This document shows, piece after piece, positions 9,929-19,777 of a stretch of DNA of 64,000 nucleotides (its first letter is position 1; every line of letters starts with the position of its first letter). The position numbers were made by a program, and so were the translations under genes. This DNA comes from GYS-P2D sp964522505 (GTDB lineage Bacteria > Bacteroidota > Bacteroidia > Chitinophagales > Saprospiraceae), in contig CAZFWJ010000008.1 in the NCBI GenBank assembly GCA_964522505.1, positions 1-64,000 on the forward strand, read 5' to 3'. The notes under the pieces were generated by a model, which saw only the letters and a program-made list of their open reading frames with translations, was not told the origin of the DNA and searched no databases.

Positions 9929-10090
9929 TTCAGGTTTATATATATAGTTAAGGTTAATTGCTTTTTTGATCAATTATTCTTGGTTATTTTGGAGACACCT
10001 CTGGAAAACCTTAAACCAACATGTAGTCATCATGATATGCCTTCGTTGGGGTATGGTTATGCTCCTTCACATTATATCAGTATCTAAATC
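9929..10090 (+). other. Frame-break region inside giant gene 1
   Basis: After the TAA at 9926-9928 the same frame stays open to a TAA at 10085-10087 but encodes residues unlike the rest of the protein. Recognisable protein resumes in another frame at about 10085 (ISFGNTTSDYYC). The first 50 bases are A/T-rich and look non-coding. Deletion, insertion or a chimeric assembly join would all fit. Confidence 0.55.
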
Positions 10091-11541
10091 TATTTCATTT
10101 GGTAATACCACCAGTGATTATTACTGCGTGGATACGGAGGACTATGAGACTTTAGTAATTGCAGATCCTCCAGAAACGCCAATGATCTCGGACACAGCTG
10201 TATGTGCAGGGTCCGCTGTTTCGATAGATTTTCCAATTGGCGATGTAATGACTATGACAGAGGCCATCTTATTCGAAGATTTTGAGAATGATGAAGTGTT
10301 ATACTCTGTGAGTATCCCAGAATTTACAGATGGTAATCAGGATTATTTTATTCGCACCGATGGCAGTAATATTTCAGGTGAGAATTTTTCGAACATTCAG
10401 GGCTCGAGTTATTTTGCGGCGCAAGACATAGATGGCGAGGGGGCCAGTTCTAATCAAACGTTGACCTTTTCTAACCTTAATATATCAGGATTAACCAATC
10501 TTGATTTTTCCATATTAATAGCAGAAGACGATAATGGTTCTTCTGAGAATTGGGATGCACCTGACTTCGTTCATATTACCTACAGTATAGATGGCGGAGC
10601 AAGTCAGAATCTTATTTGGATAGAGAATAATGGATTTCCTGTCAATTCGGCACCATTCATAGATAGTGACTTTGATAGCGACGGCGATGGTGCAGAGATT
10701 ACTTCGACTTTCGCACAATTTGTCGCTTCTGTGATAGGTACGGGTAATTTGCTTACGCTCACCATAGAAATGGACTTGGATGATGGAGGCACAGACATAG
10801 CCATTGATAATGTCCAATTAGTAGGAGACAGGGTCGTACCGCCATGCACTTATAATGTCTACGATTCGGACCCTGCATTTATGGGAAGCCTGTTACTTGC
10901 GGGATCGGTTACATCTTATTCGATCAACGGGGTCAGCTCAGATACTGAATTTTATGTTACTAAAGTTCAGGACGATTGTGAAAGCGCAGCTGATCAGGTA
11001 TTGGTGTCGGTAAAAGACTTGTCCACCACAATCATAGACAGCACCATTTGTATGGGAGATATGATCGAATTCGATGGACAGATAATCAGCACTACAGGCA
11101 TCTTTATGGATACACTTACTAATGGTTTGATGTGCGATAGTTTTATCATCCTGAATGTGATCATATTAGATAATGCGACGAGTATAGTTGACGATGTGTT
11201 ATGTCTTGGGGAGCGAGTTATTGTGAATGGCACTACCTACGATTCGGGAAATCCAAGTGGTACAGAGACGATTGTAGAAGGAGCTTCGAATGGCTGCGAT
11301 AGTATAGTCACCATAGATTTGACTTTTGTAGTGATAGCGACCCCGATGATTCCAGATACTTCAGTATGTGCAGGGTCAGATTTGACAATAGATTTCCCTA
11401 TTGATATTGAGTCTTCCATTTTAGAGACTGTAGTATTCGAAGATTTTGAGAATGATGAAGTGTTATACTCTGTGAGTATCCCAGAATTTACAGATGGTAA
11501 TCAGGATTATTTTATTCGCACCGATGGCAGTAATATTTCAG
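9966..11541 (+). CDS. Giant surface protein 1, middle fragment running into the assembly gap
   Basis: An open frame with no convincing start (the first codon is TTG) and no signal peptide, so it is a continuation rather than an independent gene. Recognisable protein begins near 10085. It carries a jelly-roll domain opening with ILFEDFENDEV (10257-10830) that contains a Ca-binding-like DSDFDSDGDG loop. About 50-residue repeats with the ICMGDMIEF...DTL...CDS pattern follow (11017-11330), then the start of a second copy of the jelly-roll (from 11434). The sequence enters the N run at 11542. The frame after the gap is shifted only because the gap length is arbitrary. Confidence 0.7.
10270..10696 (+). 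repeat. Long identical repeat in giant gene 1, copy 1
   Basis: A 427-base stretch encoding a jelly-roll domain. It is base-for-base identical to the copy at 11434-11541 joined with 11697-12015. Beyond 10696 the two copies drop to clearly diverged sequence. Confidence 0.9.
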
Positions 11542-12015
11542 NNNNNNNNNNNNNNNNNNNNNNNNNNNNNNNNNNNNNNNNNNNNNNNNNNNNNNNNNNN
11601 NNNNNNNNNNNNNNNNNNNNNNNNNNNNNNNNNNNNNNNNNTTTACAGATGGTAATCAGGATTATTTTATTCGCACCGATGGCAGTAATATTTCAGGTGA
11701 GAATTTTTCGAACATTCAGGGCTCGAGTTATTTTGCGGCGCAAGACATAGATGGCGAGGGGGCCAGTTCTAATCAAACGTTGACCTTTTCTAACCTTAAT
11801 ATATCAGGATTAACCAATCTTGATTTTTCCATATTAATAGCAGAAGACGATAATGGTTCTTCTGAGAATTGGGATGCACCTGACTTCGTTCATATTACCT
11901 ACAGTATAGATGGCGGAGCAAGTCAGAATCTTATTTGGATAGAGAATAATGGATTTCCTGTCAATTCGGCACCATTCATAGATAGTGACTTTGATAGCGA
12001 CGGCGATGGTGCAGA
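11434..12015 (+). repeat. Long identical repeat in giant gene 1, copy 2 (interrupted by the gap)
   Basis: Second copy of the 427-base jelly-roll repeat. It is split by the 100 N and by a 55-base duplicated contig end (11642-11696). Removing 155 bases (11542-11696) restores an exact copy and an uninterrupted reading frame. Confidence 0.85.
11542..11641. other. Assembly gap of 100 N
   Basis: Exactly 100 unknown bases, the conventional filler for a gap of unknown size. The 55 bases before it (11487-11541) are identical to the 55 bases after it (11642-11696). This suggests two contig ends overlapping by one k-mer rather than missing sequence. Confidence 0.95.
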
Positions 12016-15000
12016 AATCACCTCAGCATTCACTCAATATTTAGCCGCTATATCGAGTACGGGTAATTTGCTTACGCTCACTTTAGAAATGGACTTAGAT
12101 GATGGAGGCACAGACATAGCATTTGATAATATTCAGTTGTTAGGGAATCGAGTTGTAGCTGGTTGCAGCTTTAATGTGTATGATTCAGACCCAGAAAGTG
12201 CAGGAAGTATCCTACTTGCTGATGGGGTATTATCGCATTCGATAAGTGCTGTAGCATCAGATACATCAATTTATGTGATCAAAATTCAAGATGGTTGTGA
12301 AAGCGAAGCTGATAGGGTAGCGGTGTCACCAAGAGATTTGTCTACCACTGTTATCGATAGTATGATTTGCATGGGTGACATGATCCTATTCAATGGAGAG
12401 ATGATCAGCGCTGCAGGTACTTTTATGGATACCCTTCAGAATGCTGCGATGTGTGATAGTTTCATCACATTGAATGTGGTGGTATTGGATAGTTCTACCA
12501 CTATCCTTAACAGTCAGATTTGTATGGGTGAAGAGATCGATTTCAATGGTCGTGTGCTCACGAGCTCTGGATTTTTCCGGGACACTTTGACCAATGCTGC
12601 CATGTGTGACAGCTTTGTCACCCTCAATCTTATGGTTTTAGAGACTATTGAAGTAACGATAGATACAAGTATTTGCCAAGGCGAATTCGTAGAGTTTGGC
12701 GGCACCTCAATTAATGAAGCAGGACTGTTTTCAGATACTCTGATGAGTATGGTTGGCTGTGACAGCATAGTTCTTTTGAATGTTTCGGTGAGAGAGCTAT
12801 CTAATATTACGATAGACAGCACTATTTGCATGGGTGAGCTCATAGACTTCAATGGTCAGATAATCAATACATCTGGATCTTTCCGAGATACTCTAGTCAA
12901 CGCTTCTAGGTATGATAGCATTATCACATTGAATGTGACAGTGGAGTCCTTGCCTGAATTGTCGATAGCGATGGACACCCTATGTATTGATGAGACGAGT
13001 AGAGTCAATCTATCGCAATATGAGTCTATAATAACCGATCAATCGGGATTATTTAGATATAGTGAACAACAAATCATTCGTTCTGCAGAATTGTTCATAT
13101 CAGAATATGTCGAAGGTAGCGGTAATAACAAATGCATAGAACTCTATAATAACACAGGAGTTGACATAGATTTGTCCACCTATGCCATAGATATTATAAG
13201 GCCAGATGCAGGAGATCTGCGTATTGATTTGGTTGGTACGATTCCGGCGGATTCAACCTTTGTTTTATGTGATAATGGCACCACTATTTTCGAAGGTGCC
13301 GATCAAATAGACAATAACCTAGGATACAATGGTGATGATGCGATAGTCCTGCTTAATGGAGTAGATACGATTGATGTCATCGGTCAAGTCAATATTGACC
13401 CAGGAGGACAATGGGGTAGTGGGTTAACGTCTACCCAGAACAATACCCTCGTACGTAACCCCAGCATTTTGGACGGAGATACTGATGGAAGTGACGACTT
13501 TGAACCGAGCTTGGAGTGGATAGGGTTTGAAGAGGATTTCGCCGATAATCTTGGATTACATCAGATTGATCAGAACGTAACAGTCACCTCTTTGGAGTCC
13601 ACTGTGGTTACTGTGGATGCAGGAGACTTGTTTATTGTGGAGTTTGTTGATTCGCTTACGGGTTGTATTAATATGACTACAATTGCTTTTGAAATTGAGC
13701 AGTGCATATTCGACCTAGCTCTTAGAAAGGTGCTTTCACCTGGCCAACCCAGTACTGTAAGCTCAGGAGATATCGTCAGCTTTGATATTACAATCTTCAA
13801 TCAAGGAGAAGTAGGTGCATATGATATAGTTGTTCAGGATTATGTGCCAGCCGGATTGGTATACGATCCAGTCATAAATGATGCACCATGGGGCCCTGAT
13901 GCGATATATAATTCGATTGCATTCTTGTCAGCAGGTGGTGATACTACGATTACCATACGACTGGTGGTAGGTGAAGATCCTACTGTTGCCGATCTAATAA
14001 ATAGCGCTGAGATTATATTTGCCTCAGCATCACAAGGTGGTCCGATTGCAATAGATGAAGATGACGATCTGTCTGATACTGGTGGAAATGTAGAAGTTGA
14101 TAATGATATCGATGACGGGATGGACAATAGTGATGATCAAGACGACTTTGACTTTGCGAGTTTGAGTTTCTGTGGGGATATACGTTTTACGGATCCTGAG
14201 ATTGATGATATTGGAATCTGTGACCCTAGTTTTGATGGTACTATAGCTATAATTCCCTCGGCATTCCAAGTTCCTGCAGACTTGTTTTTCTCAGAATATA
14301 TAGAAGGTCCGACCGGATTTAATAATAAGTGCTTAGAGATTTATAATGGCACGGGTGCTCCAATCAACTTGGCAGGTTATGCATTGAACCTCTATAATAC
14401 TGCCCCACGACTCCAACCAGATAGAACGCTCAATCTCACTGGGATCATCGCTGATGGAGATGTGTTTGTACTGTGTAACAATGCGGGATTTACCGATGAA
14501 GTCGATATCGTTGATAATGATGTTATAAATTATAATGGTGACGACATCGTCACATTGACTTTCAATGGTGTAATCATTGATGTGATCGGACAGATTGGTG
14601 TGGATCCTGGGGCACAATGGAGGTCAGGAGGAGTGTCGACCATGGATCAAACCATCCGAAGATTACCAACTGTGATAACAGGAGATGCTGATGGTTTCGA
14701 TGTTTTCTTACCTGATCAAGAGTGGGTTACTCTCGGTGATGACGTTAATGATCCGTCAGATATAGGTCAGCATAGTCTTACACCGCCAGTTCTCAATTCA
14801 TTTACATTCTTTGACAGCGACCCAGCTCAAGGAGGCGCCCAAATCGCCACCCAAGTTGAGTCATTACAGGTTGAGATCAACCTCGAATCTTCTCCGATTG
14901 AGATCTGGGTGACGACACATCCGCAATCCTCGACATGTATGAGCAATGCGGTTCCAGTCAGAATTGCCGTACGTAATGAAGAATCAAGTATGACTTGCAT

Positions 15001-18000
15001 TGGCTCCGTTAATGTCAGCGTGGAAGCTGACTGCAGCATTGAAGATTTACCTGTAACTCAGCTTTATCAGGGAGGGATAGATCCTGTTTTCTTAGAGGTG
15101 AACTATATGACTGAAGATGGGATTGCAGTCGACCCTACAAATGTCTCTCAGAACGAGGGCGATCGACTAATCTATGAGGTCGTAGATACTTGTACAAATA
15201 TCATGTGCTGGGGCTTCGTTAACATTGACTTCAAGCAGATTCCAGGGCCTATAATTGCACCAACAGATACCATTTGTTGTGATCAAGATATCACTCCGTT
15301 CATTCACTTGACTCTTGAGGAAGTTATAGCGTCCATCAGTAGTGGTTGTCATGCTGATATAAGTAATCCTACAATTACAGCAGTAGACAGTTTAGAAATA
15401 TGTGATACATCAATCTATACTGTATCATATTTTGCTGATTTCAACCTTGAGAATCGTAAGGAAAATCATCTCCTATATCAACAGTCTATTCTTGTCTTAC
15501 CTATTGAAATAGATAGTATTCTCGCTCCGGGAAGTCTTAACAGGTTGGACTCTATAACTCTTGTCGATACGATCATTATTAATGAGTGTTCAGACTTCAT
15601 CGCCTCTCCGCAAAATGTTGCTGAATACTGGGCAGAAATTGTTGACCCTAATGATCAACATAGGAACGGATTCCAGGACGGAATTCCATTTGCATATCCT
15701 CATATAGCTCAGGGATTGATGACAGCCCAAGACACTACAATAGAGCTGCTCGACATGGAAATAATCCATGAAGATTCTCTGATAATGATTAATGATAGTG
15801 TCTGGGCACGAGTGGATGTAATTGAGAAATTTACAGATACCATATTGATAGTAACTAATAGGGAAGTGGCTGATTATCAGCTACTTGGAGAAGAGTCAAC
15901 TTGTAACATTATTACAAAATTCACTGATTTGACTAAAGATGGTTGTTATGAAAATTCAGAAATTCTAAGGACTTGGACGGTCATTGATTGGTGCAGTAAG
16001 ACAGTCATAGAGTTAGAACAATGGATCATATTTAAGGATATCATGCCACCTAATTTTGGTGTCTTACCATTAGATATCCAGGTCTTTGGGACGAACATGG
16101 CTATAGTAAACGGCACAGACACCGTCCTCTTGTCTCAAATCGGGGAATTAGTCAATGAAGATGAGCTGATGGAGACTATTTTTGTCGAAGATGCTTTTGA
16201 TTGTGTGGCTGATCTGGCCATGCCTCAATTTAGCAATCTCCAAGACAATTGTACAGCGACAGATGCTTTAGAATTCAGCTATATCATCTCTGACCCTGAT
16301 GCCATAATCTTGGAAGATGGCAGTGAGATTCTGAATATCTCTGCAGGGGTTCATGAACTCCTTATAACGGCTACTGATCAGTGCGGGAATAGCGCCACTC
16401 ATGCCATGACAATTGTAGTGTTGGATCGCGCTGATCCTATCGCAATGTGTCAAGAAAGAATAAACATCAGCTACGGGCAAAATGACTTAAATCTCTTCAC
16501 GAGATTGTCTCTTGATATAGTCGATGATGGATCATTTGATGCATGTGGTGATATCATATTGAGATTAGGCCAAAGACTGGATAATAAGGTGTTTTGCGAA
16601 GGACGCTTTTTACAATTTATCGGAACCGAGTTTATAGAGTTCTGCTGTGAGGATATTGGATCAGTAATCCCAGTTCAACTTACCGTATTTGATCAATTTG
16701 GTAATACTGCTGTCTGTACCACGGAGATTTTTGTTCAAGATAAATTTGTTACAGAGGCAGTGTGCTTTGAGTTAGATATGGATTGCCGTGTTCCGACTAT
16801 AGAAGAATTGACAAGCGCAATTGACATCAGTTCTTCCAATTGTTTTAATCCGCAGCTACAATTTGGGGAGATTATGGGACCAGATCAATGCGGGAGCAAT
16901 CAGGAACAAGTAGACGTATTCTTAGACGGAGTACGACAGTGCGCCATACAGATCAACTATAATTCTATAGAACAATTTGATCCTTTGACCATTAAGTGGC
17001 CAGCACATCGAGATGGTTCTAAGCGAGAAGCAATGGTTAGGGAGTGCATCAACAATGAGATAGCTGTTTCTGAATTTGCAGAGATATCATTAGAAGAATT
17101 GTCAGCTTGTGAAGGGGATTTTGTGATTGCTAACCCAAGTTGGTGTCAAGTCTCCTGTAACCTTATCGGTCTGAGTCATGAACTTACTTCATTTGGACGG
17201 GAGGATCAATGCAGAACGGATATCATCGATTGGACTATCATCGATTGGTGTACCTATGAATCCTCTCAAGAATCAAGTAGTATTGACGAATTGCAGCTAA
17301 TGGACGATAGTTTATTAGATGGTCTCAATCCAGTGTATGTCGGGCTATGGCTTCCTGAGACTAGCCTAGGAGAATCTTGTGCAAGATGTAAGAGTTACAG
17401 TAGCACTGTTGAATCACCTTATTTCAGATATAGTGATGTCGAAGTCGATGGGCATTATACCTATCAACAGGTTATAAAATTTGTAGATGATACTGATCCA
17501 GTGATCAACGTAGCGATGATGGACACGATCTATAGATCACAAGCAAATGGAGATATTACTGACCCATGTTTGTTTTCTGGAACTATAGTAGCTGAGTCGG
17601 TTGATTTTTGTGGAGGTGATATACCACAGGAATCAGGAGTTTTATCGTGGCATGTGATTATGAGCGGTTATATATTAGATGATCAAGATCCGATATTAGT
17701 TGATACGGTATTAGGTATAGGAACAGTTTTCGAAGTTTTACTTGACTCTGAGTTCGACCATTATGATCTCGTCTGGACTGTTACAGATTGCTGCCAGAAC
17801 TCAGCGACGGCTCATTCTCAAGTGTATTTGCGGGATAACTCGGTTGCCCCACCGATTTGTTTAGGGTCGATATCTGTGGGAAACATCGATCAAGAAGGAA
17901 TCACCTTACATTCTGAAGACTTGGTCGTATCCACCATTATGGATTGTGAAGAGGTTGATATACTGGGATTATCACTTGATAGTGAAGATCAGAGTATAGT

Positions 18001-19315
18001 AGATAAACTCCACTTAAGTTGCAGTCAATTGAGTATGTCAGATAGCCTCAATCTGAGATTGTGGAGTGTCGATAGATCTGCGAATAGGAATTTCTGCCGG
18101 GTCACGGTAAGATATAGGCTCAGTGACGATTGTTCTGCGCCAACGGCATCTCTAAGTGGAACTGTCAATACCATTTTCAATCAGGCCATCACAAAGGTAG
18201 AAGTGGGACTCTTTGGTATAAATCAACAAAAGATGTCATCGAATCTGACTGATGAACAAGGAAGATACCAATTTGATCTAATGATAGATCAATCCGATTA
18301 TCTGAAGGCGGCTAAGGACAATTCTTCTTTAGAGGGTATCACTACTTTAGATATTATTCTACTTCAACAGTATGTTCTTGGCTTAATTGATATAGAGGAC
18401 CCATATTTACTCTGGGCAGGGGATATCAATCAAGACGGACTCCTCTCTGCTGTTGACATCATTTTACTGAGAAGTGCACTTTTAGGACTTAATCAAGACA
18501 ATGTTGTCGGTGACTGGATCTTTTTTGATGCTGATATGGCTGTTAGCTCGACTATGGCTATTGAGTCAAGTTCTGCCATTATTGATATAAGTGATTTGAG
18601 CTCAATGGATCATACAGTTGATTTACTGGGTATGAAATACGGTGATGTCAGTGGCGATTCATATCACGCTGGACAGCGATCTTTTAAAGATGATATTGCA
18701 ATGCTTTATGCTACTAAACATTCACATGCTCTTGATAATCAGAAAGTTGAGTTGCAGATAGATCATGATGAAGGTATCAGTGGAATTGACATTCAACTAG
18801 ATGTAGGTTTAAAAGGTGCCATTAAAATTTTCTCAGATGATATTTCTATAACACCTTCGGATTACGCTGTAAATAATGGCGGTGTTAGGTTGATTTGGAT
18901 CAATTCAGATTATTCAAGCTTAGAATCTATTGTTTTAACTGTAGTATTTGACTCCGAGGAGAACTCTGGGTTCCAACCCCAGATGATCTCTGGGAGTGTA
19001 TGGAGCAATAGCTTAGAGGAGTATGAGGTGGCAGTTATAACTGATGAAGGTCAATTTGTTATGCCGGCAGTTTCAGTTTCTCCCAATCCTTTCAAGCATA
19101 AGGCTAACCTTACAATCTCGGGAATTACAGAACAAGATGTTGATCTTACGATTTACGATGGCGTAGGCAGGCTTGTCAAGAAATATCTAAAGATTTCTGT
19201 TACAGACGACTCAATGTTTGTGATAGATGACACAGCGCTTAGCGGTCGCGGTATTTATTACTATATCATAAAAGGCCAGGGTCTCTCTCTTAGTGGCAGT
19301 TTCATTGTGCTTTAG
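11642..19315 (+). CDS. Giant secreted surface protein 1, C-terminal part with T9SS sorting domain
   Basis: Frame open from the end of the gap to 19315. In order: the rest of a jelly-roll repeat (to about 12140); four tandem repeats of about 50 residues with ICMG...FNG...DTL...CDS motifs (12340-12945); a lamin-tail-type domain (ISEYVEGSGNNKCIELYN, about 13080-13590); a DUF11 domain (about 13700-14030); a second lamin-tail domain (about 14280-14790). Cys-rich HYR/Ig-like modules follow, with a CWGFVNIDF motif (about 15209) and RTWTVIDWC-type motifs (about 15970 and 17220). Then come a beta-sandwich and dockerin-like segment (about 18150-18660; GDINQDGLLSAVDI), a possible cohesin-like domain (about 18740-19070) and a T9SS type A sorting domain (about 19075-19315, SVSPNPF). 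Exported and anchored to the surface; an adhesin role is inference. Confidence 0.85.
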   Translation, partial: FTDGNQDYFIRTDGSNISGENFSNIQGSSYFAAQDIDGEGASSNQTLTFSNLNISGLTNLDFSILIAEDDNGSSENWDAPDFVHITYSIDGGASQNLIWIENNGFPVNSAPFIDSDFDSDGDGAEITSAFTQYLAAISSTGNLLTLTLEMDLDDGGTDIAFDNIQLLGNRVVAGCSFNVYDSDPESAGSILLADGVLSHSISAVASDTSIYVIKIQDGCESEADRVAVSPRDLSTTVIDSMICMGDMILFNGEMISAAGTFMDTLQNAAMCDSFITLNVVVLDSSTTILNSQICMGEEIDFNGRVLTSSGFFRDTLTNAAMCDSFVTLNLMVLETIEVTIDTSICQGEFVEFGGTSINEAGLFSDTLMSMVGCDSIVLLNVSVRELSNITIDSTICMGELIDFNGQIINTSGSFRDTLVNASRYDSIITLNVTVESLPELSIAMDTLCIDETSRVNLSQYESIITDQSGLFRYSEQQIIRSAELFISEYVEGSGNNKCIELYNNTGVDIDLSTYAIDIIRPDAGDLRIDLVGTIPADSTFVLCDNGTTIFEGADQIDNNLGYNGDDAIVLLNGVDTIDVIGQVNIDPGGQWGSGLTSTQNNTLVRNPSILDGDTDGSDDFEPSLEWIGFEEDFADNLGLHQIDQNVTVTSLESTVVTVDAGDLFIVEFVDSLTGCINMTTIAFEIEQCIFDLALRKVLSPGQPSTVSSGDIVSFDITIFNQGEVGAYDIVVQDYVPAGLVYDPVINDAPWGPDAIYNSIAFLSAGGDTTITIRLVVGEDPTVADLINSAEIIFASASQGGPIAIDEDDDLSDTGGNVEVDNDIDDGMDNSDDQDDFDFASLSFCGDIRFTDPEIDDIGICDPSFDGTIAIIPSAFQVPADLFFSEYIEGPTGFNNKCLEIYNGTGAPINLAGYALNLYNTAPRLQPDRTLNLTGIIADGDVFVLCNNAGFTDEVDIVDNDVINYNGDDIVTLTFNGVIIDVIGQIGVDPGAQWRSGGVSTMDQTIRRLPTVITGDADGFDVFLPDQEWVTLGDDVNDPSDIGQHSLTPPVLNSFTFFDSDPAQGGAQIATQVESLQVEINLESSPIEIWVTTHPQSSTCMSNAVPVRIAVRNEESSMTCIGSVNVSVEADCSIEDLPVTQLYQGGIDPVFLEVNYMTEDGIAVDPTNVSQNEGDRLIYEVVDTCTNIMCWGFVNIDFKQIPGPIIAPTDTICCDQDITPFIHLTLEEVIASISSGCHADISNPTITAVDSLEICDTSIYTVSYFADFNLENRKENHLLYQQSILVLPIEIDSILAPGSLNRLDSITLVDTIIINECSDFIASPQNVAEYWAEIVDPNDQHRNGFQDGIPFAYPHIAQGLMTAQDTTIELLDMEIIHEDSLIMINDSVWARVDVIEKFTDTILIVTNREVADYQLLGEESTCNIITKFTDLTKDGCYENSEILRTWTVIDWCSKTVIELEQWIIFKDIMPPNFGVLPLDIQVFGTNMAIVNGTDTVLLSQIGELVNEDELMETIFVEDAFDCVADLAMPQFSNLQDNCTATDALEFSYIISDPDAIILEDGSEILNISAGVHELLITATDQCGNSATHAMTIVVLDRADPIAMCQERINISYGQNDLNLFTRLSLDIVDDGSFDACGDIILRLGQRLDNKVFCEGRFLQFIGTEFIEFCCEDIGSVIPVQLTVFDQFGNTAVCTTEIFVQDKFVTEAVCFELDMDCRVPTIEELTSAIDISSSNCFNPQLQFGEIMGPDQCGSNQEQVDVFLDGVRQCAIQINYNSIEQFDPLTIKWPAHRDGSKREAMVRECINNEIAVSEFAEISLEELSACEGDFVIANPSWCQVSCNLIGLSHELTSFGREDQCRTDIIDWTIIDWCTYESSQESSSIDELQLMDDSLLDGLNPVYVGLWLPETSLGESCARCKSYSSTVESPYFRYSDVEVDGHYTYQQVIKFVDDTDPVINVAMMDTIYRSQANGDITDPCLFSGTIVAESVDFCGGDIPQESGVLSWHVIMSGYILDDQDPILVDTVLGIGTVFEVLLDSEFDHYDLVWTVTDCCQNSATAHSQVYLRDNSVAPPICLGSISVGNIDQEGITLHSEDLVVSTIMDCEEVDILGLSLDSEDQSIVDKLHLSCSQLSMSDSLNLRLWSVDRSANRNFCRVTVRYRLSDDCSAPTASLSGTVNTIFNQAITKVEVGLFGINQQKMSSNLTDEQGRYQFDLMIDQSDYLKAAKDNSSLEGITTLDIILLQQYVLGLIDIEDPYLLWAGDINQDGLLSAVDIILLRSALLGLNQDNVVGDWIFFDADMAVSSTMAIESSSAIIDISDLSSMDHTVDLLGMKYGDVSGDSYHAGQRSFKDDIAMLYATKHSHALDNQKVELQIDHDEGISGIDIQLDVGLKGAIKIFSDDISITPSDYAVNNGGVRLIWINSDYSSLESIVLTVVFDSEENSGFQPQMISGSVWSNSLEEYEVAVITDEGQFVMPAVSVSPNPFKHKANLTISGITEQDVDLTIYDGVGRLVKKYLKISVTDDSMFVIDDTALSGRGIYYYIIKGQGLSLSGSFIVL
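12340..12945 (+). repeat. Four tandem repeats of about 50 codons
   Basis: Units begin at about 12340, 12493, 12649 and 12799, each about 150-156 bases. They encode a pattern of ICxGxxxxFxG, GxFxDTL and CDSxxxLNV. Related units occur at about 11017 and 11170. The last unit has Tyr in place of the Cys of the CDS motif. Confidence 0.75.
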
Positions 19316-19464
19316 GTGACCTAACGATGATTCTTATGGACATTTTTGCAAAATTTATCAAAGAATGATAGAGCTTTGAAGATTTATCTAAGGTTGGTAT
19401 TGTAATAGAATAAATTATTTAGTATATATTTGATCATCTCATTTCGTTATAAAAGGTGTTATTT

Positions 19465-19492
19465 AGGGTGGAAGCGATTCCACCCTTTTTTT
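19465..19492 (+). terminator. Rho-independent terminator after giant gene 1
   Basis: A 9-bp perfect stem AGGGTGGAA/TTCCACCCT with a GCGA loop followed by seven T residues, 150 bp after the stop codon. It separates the first giant gene from the second, which must have its own promoter. Confidence 0.92.
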
Positions 19493-19773
19493 GCCTATTT
19501 CGATTCTTTCCACTCGCCAATATAGCTTCTTAGGCTCCATCTTCACATAGGACTTTTATCACCTGTTTTCTACCGTATTGTAATCATACATATGGTTTTA
19601 TTCAGTAAATCATAAAATTAAATTAAGATTTTATATAATATATAAATCTCTGTATGACAGATGTGTATATGCAATTTAATCTCATTGAGGAAACATATAT
19701 TTAGAATTTTAAATACGAGTGTGTTTTTGGCTTAATACTTGGCATTTACCGCATGAGGTAAAATATCTAATTC
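19493..19773. other. Leader region of giant gene 2
   Basis: Non-coding A/T-rich sequence between the terminator and the second giant gene. No exact TAnnTTTG box was found. It ends with small inverted repeats next to the first possible start codon. Confidence 0.5.
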
Positions 19774-19777
19774 ATGC
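19745..19777 (+). promoter_or_regulatory. Two mutually exclusive hairpins at the start of giant gene 2
   Basis: TTTACC (19745-19750) can pair with GGTAAA (19757-19762) around GCATGA. That same GCATGA (19751-19756) can instead pair with TCATGC (19772-19777), which covers the ATG at 19774. The arms are only 6 bp, so this may be chance. Confidence 0.25.

Noticed and set aside
11780..19315. Separate gene starting at the ATG at 11780
   Set aside because: That ATG lies inside a repeated domain, and the frame continues upstream without a stop to the gap edge at 11642.
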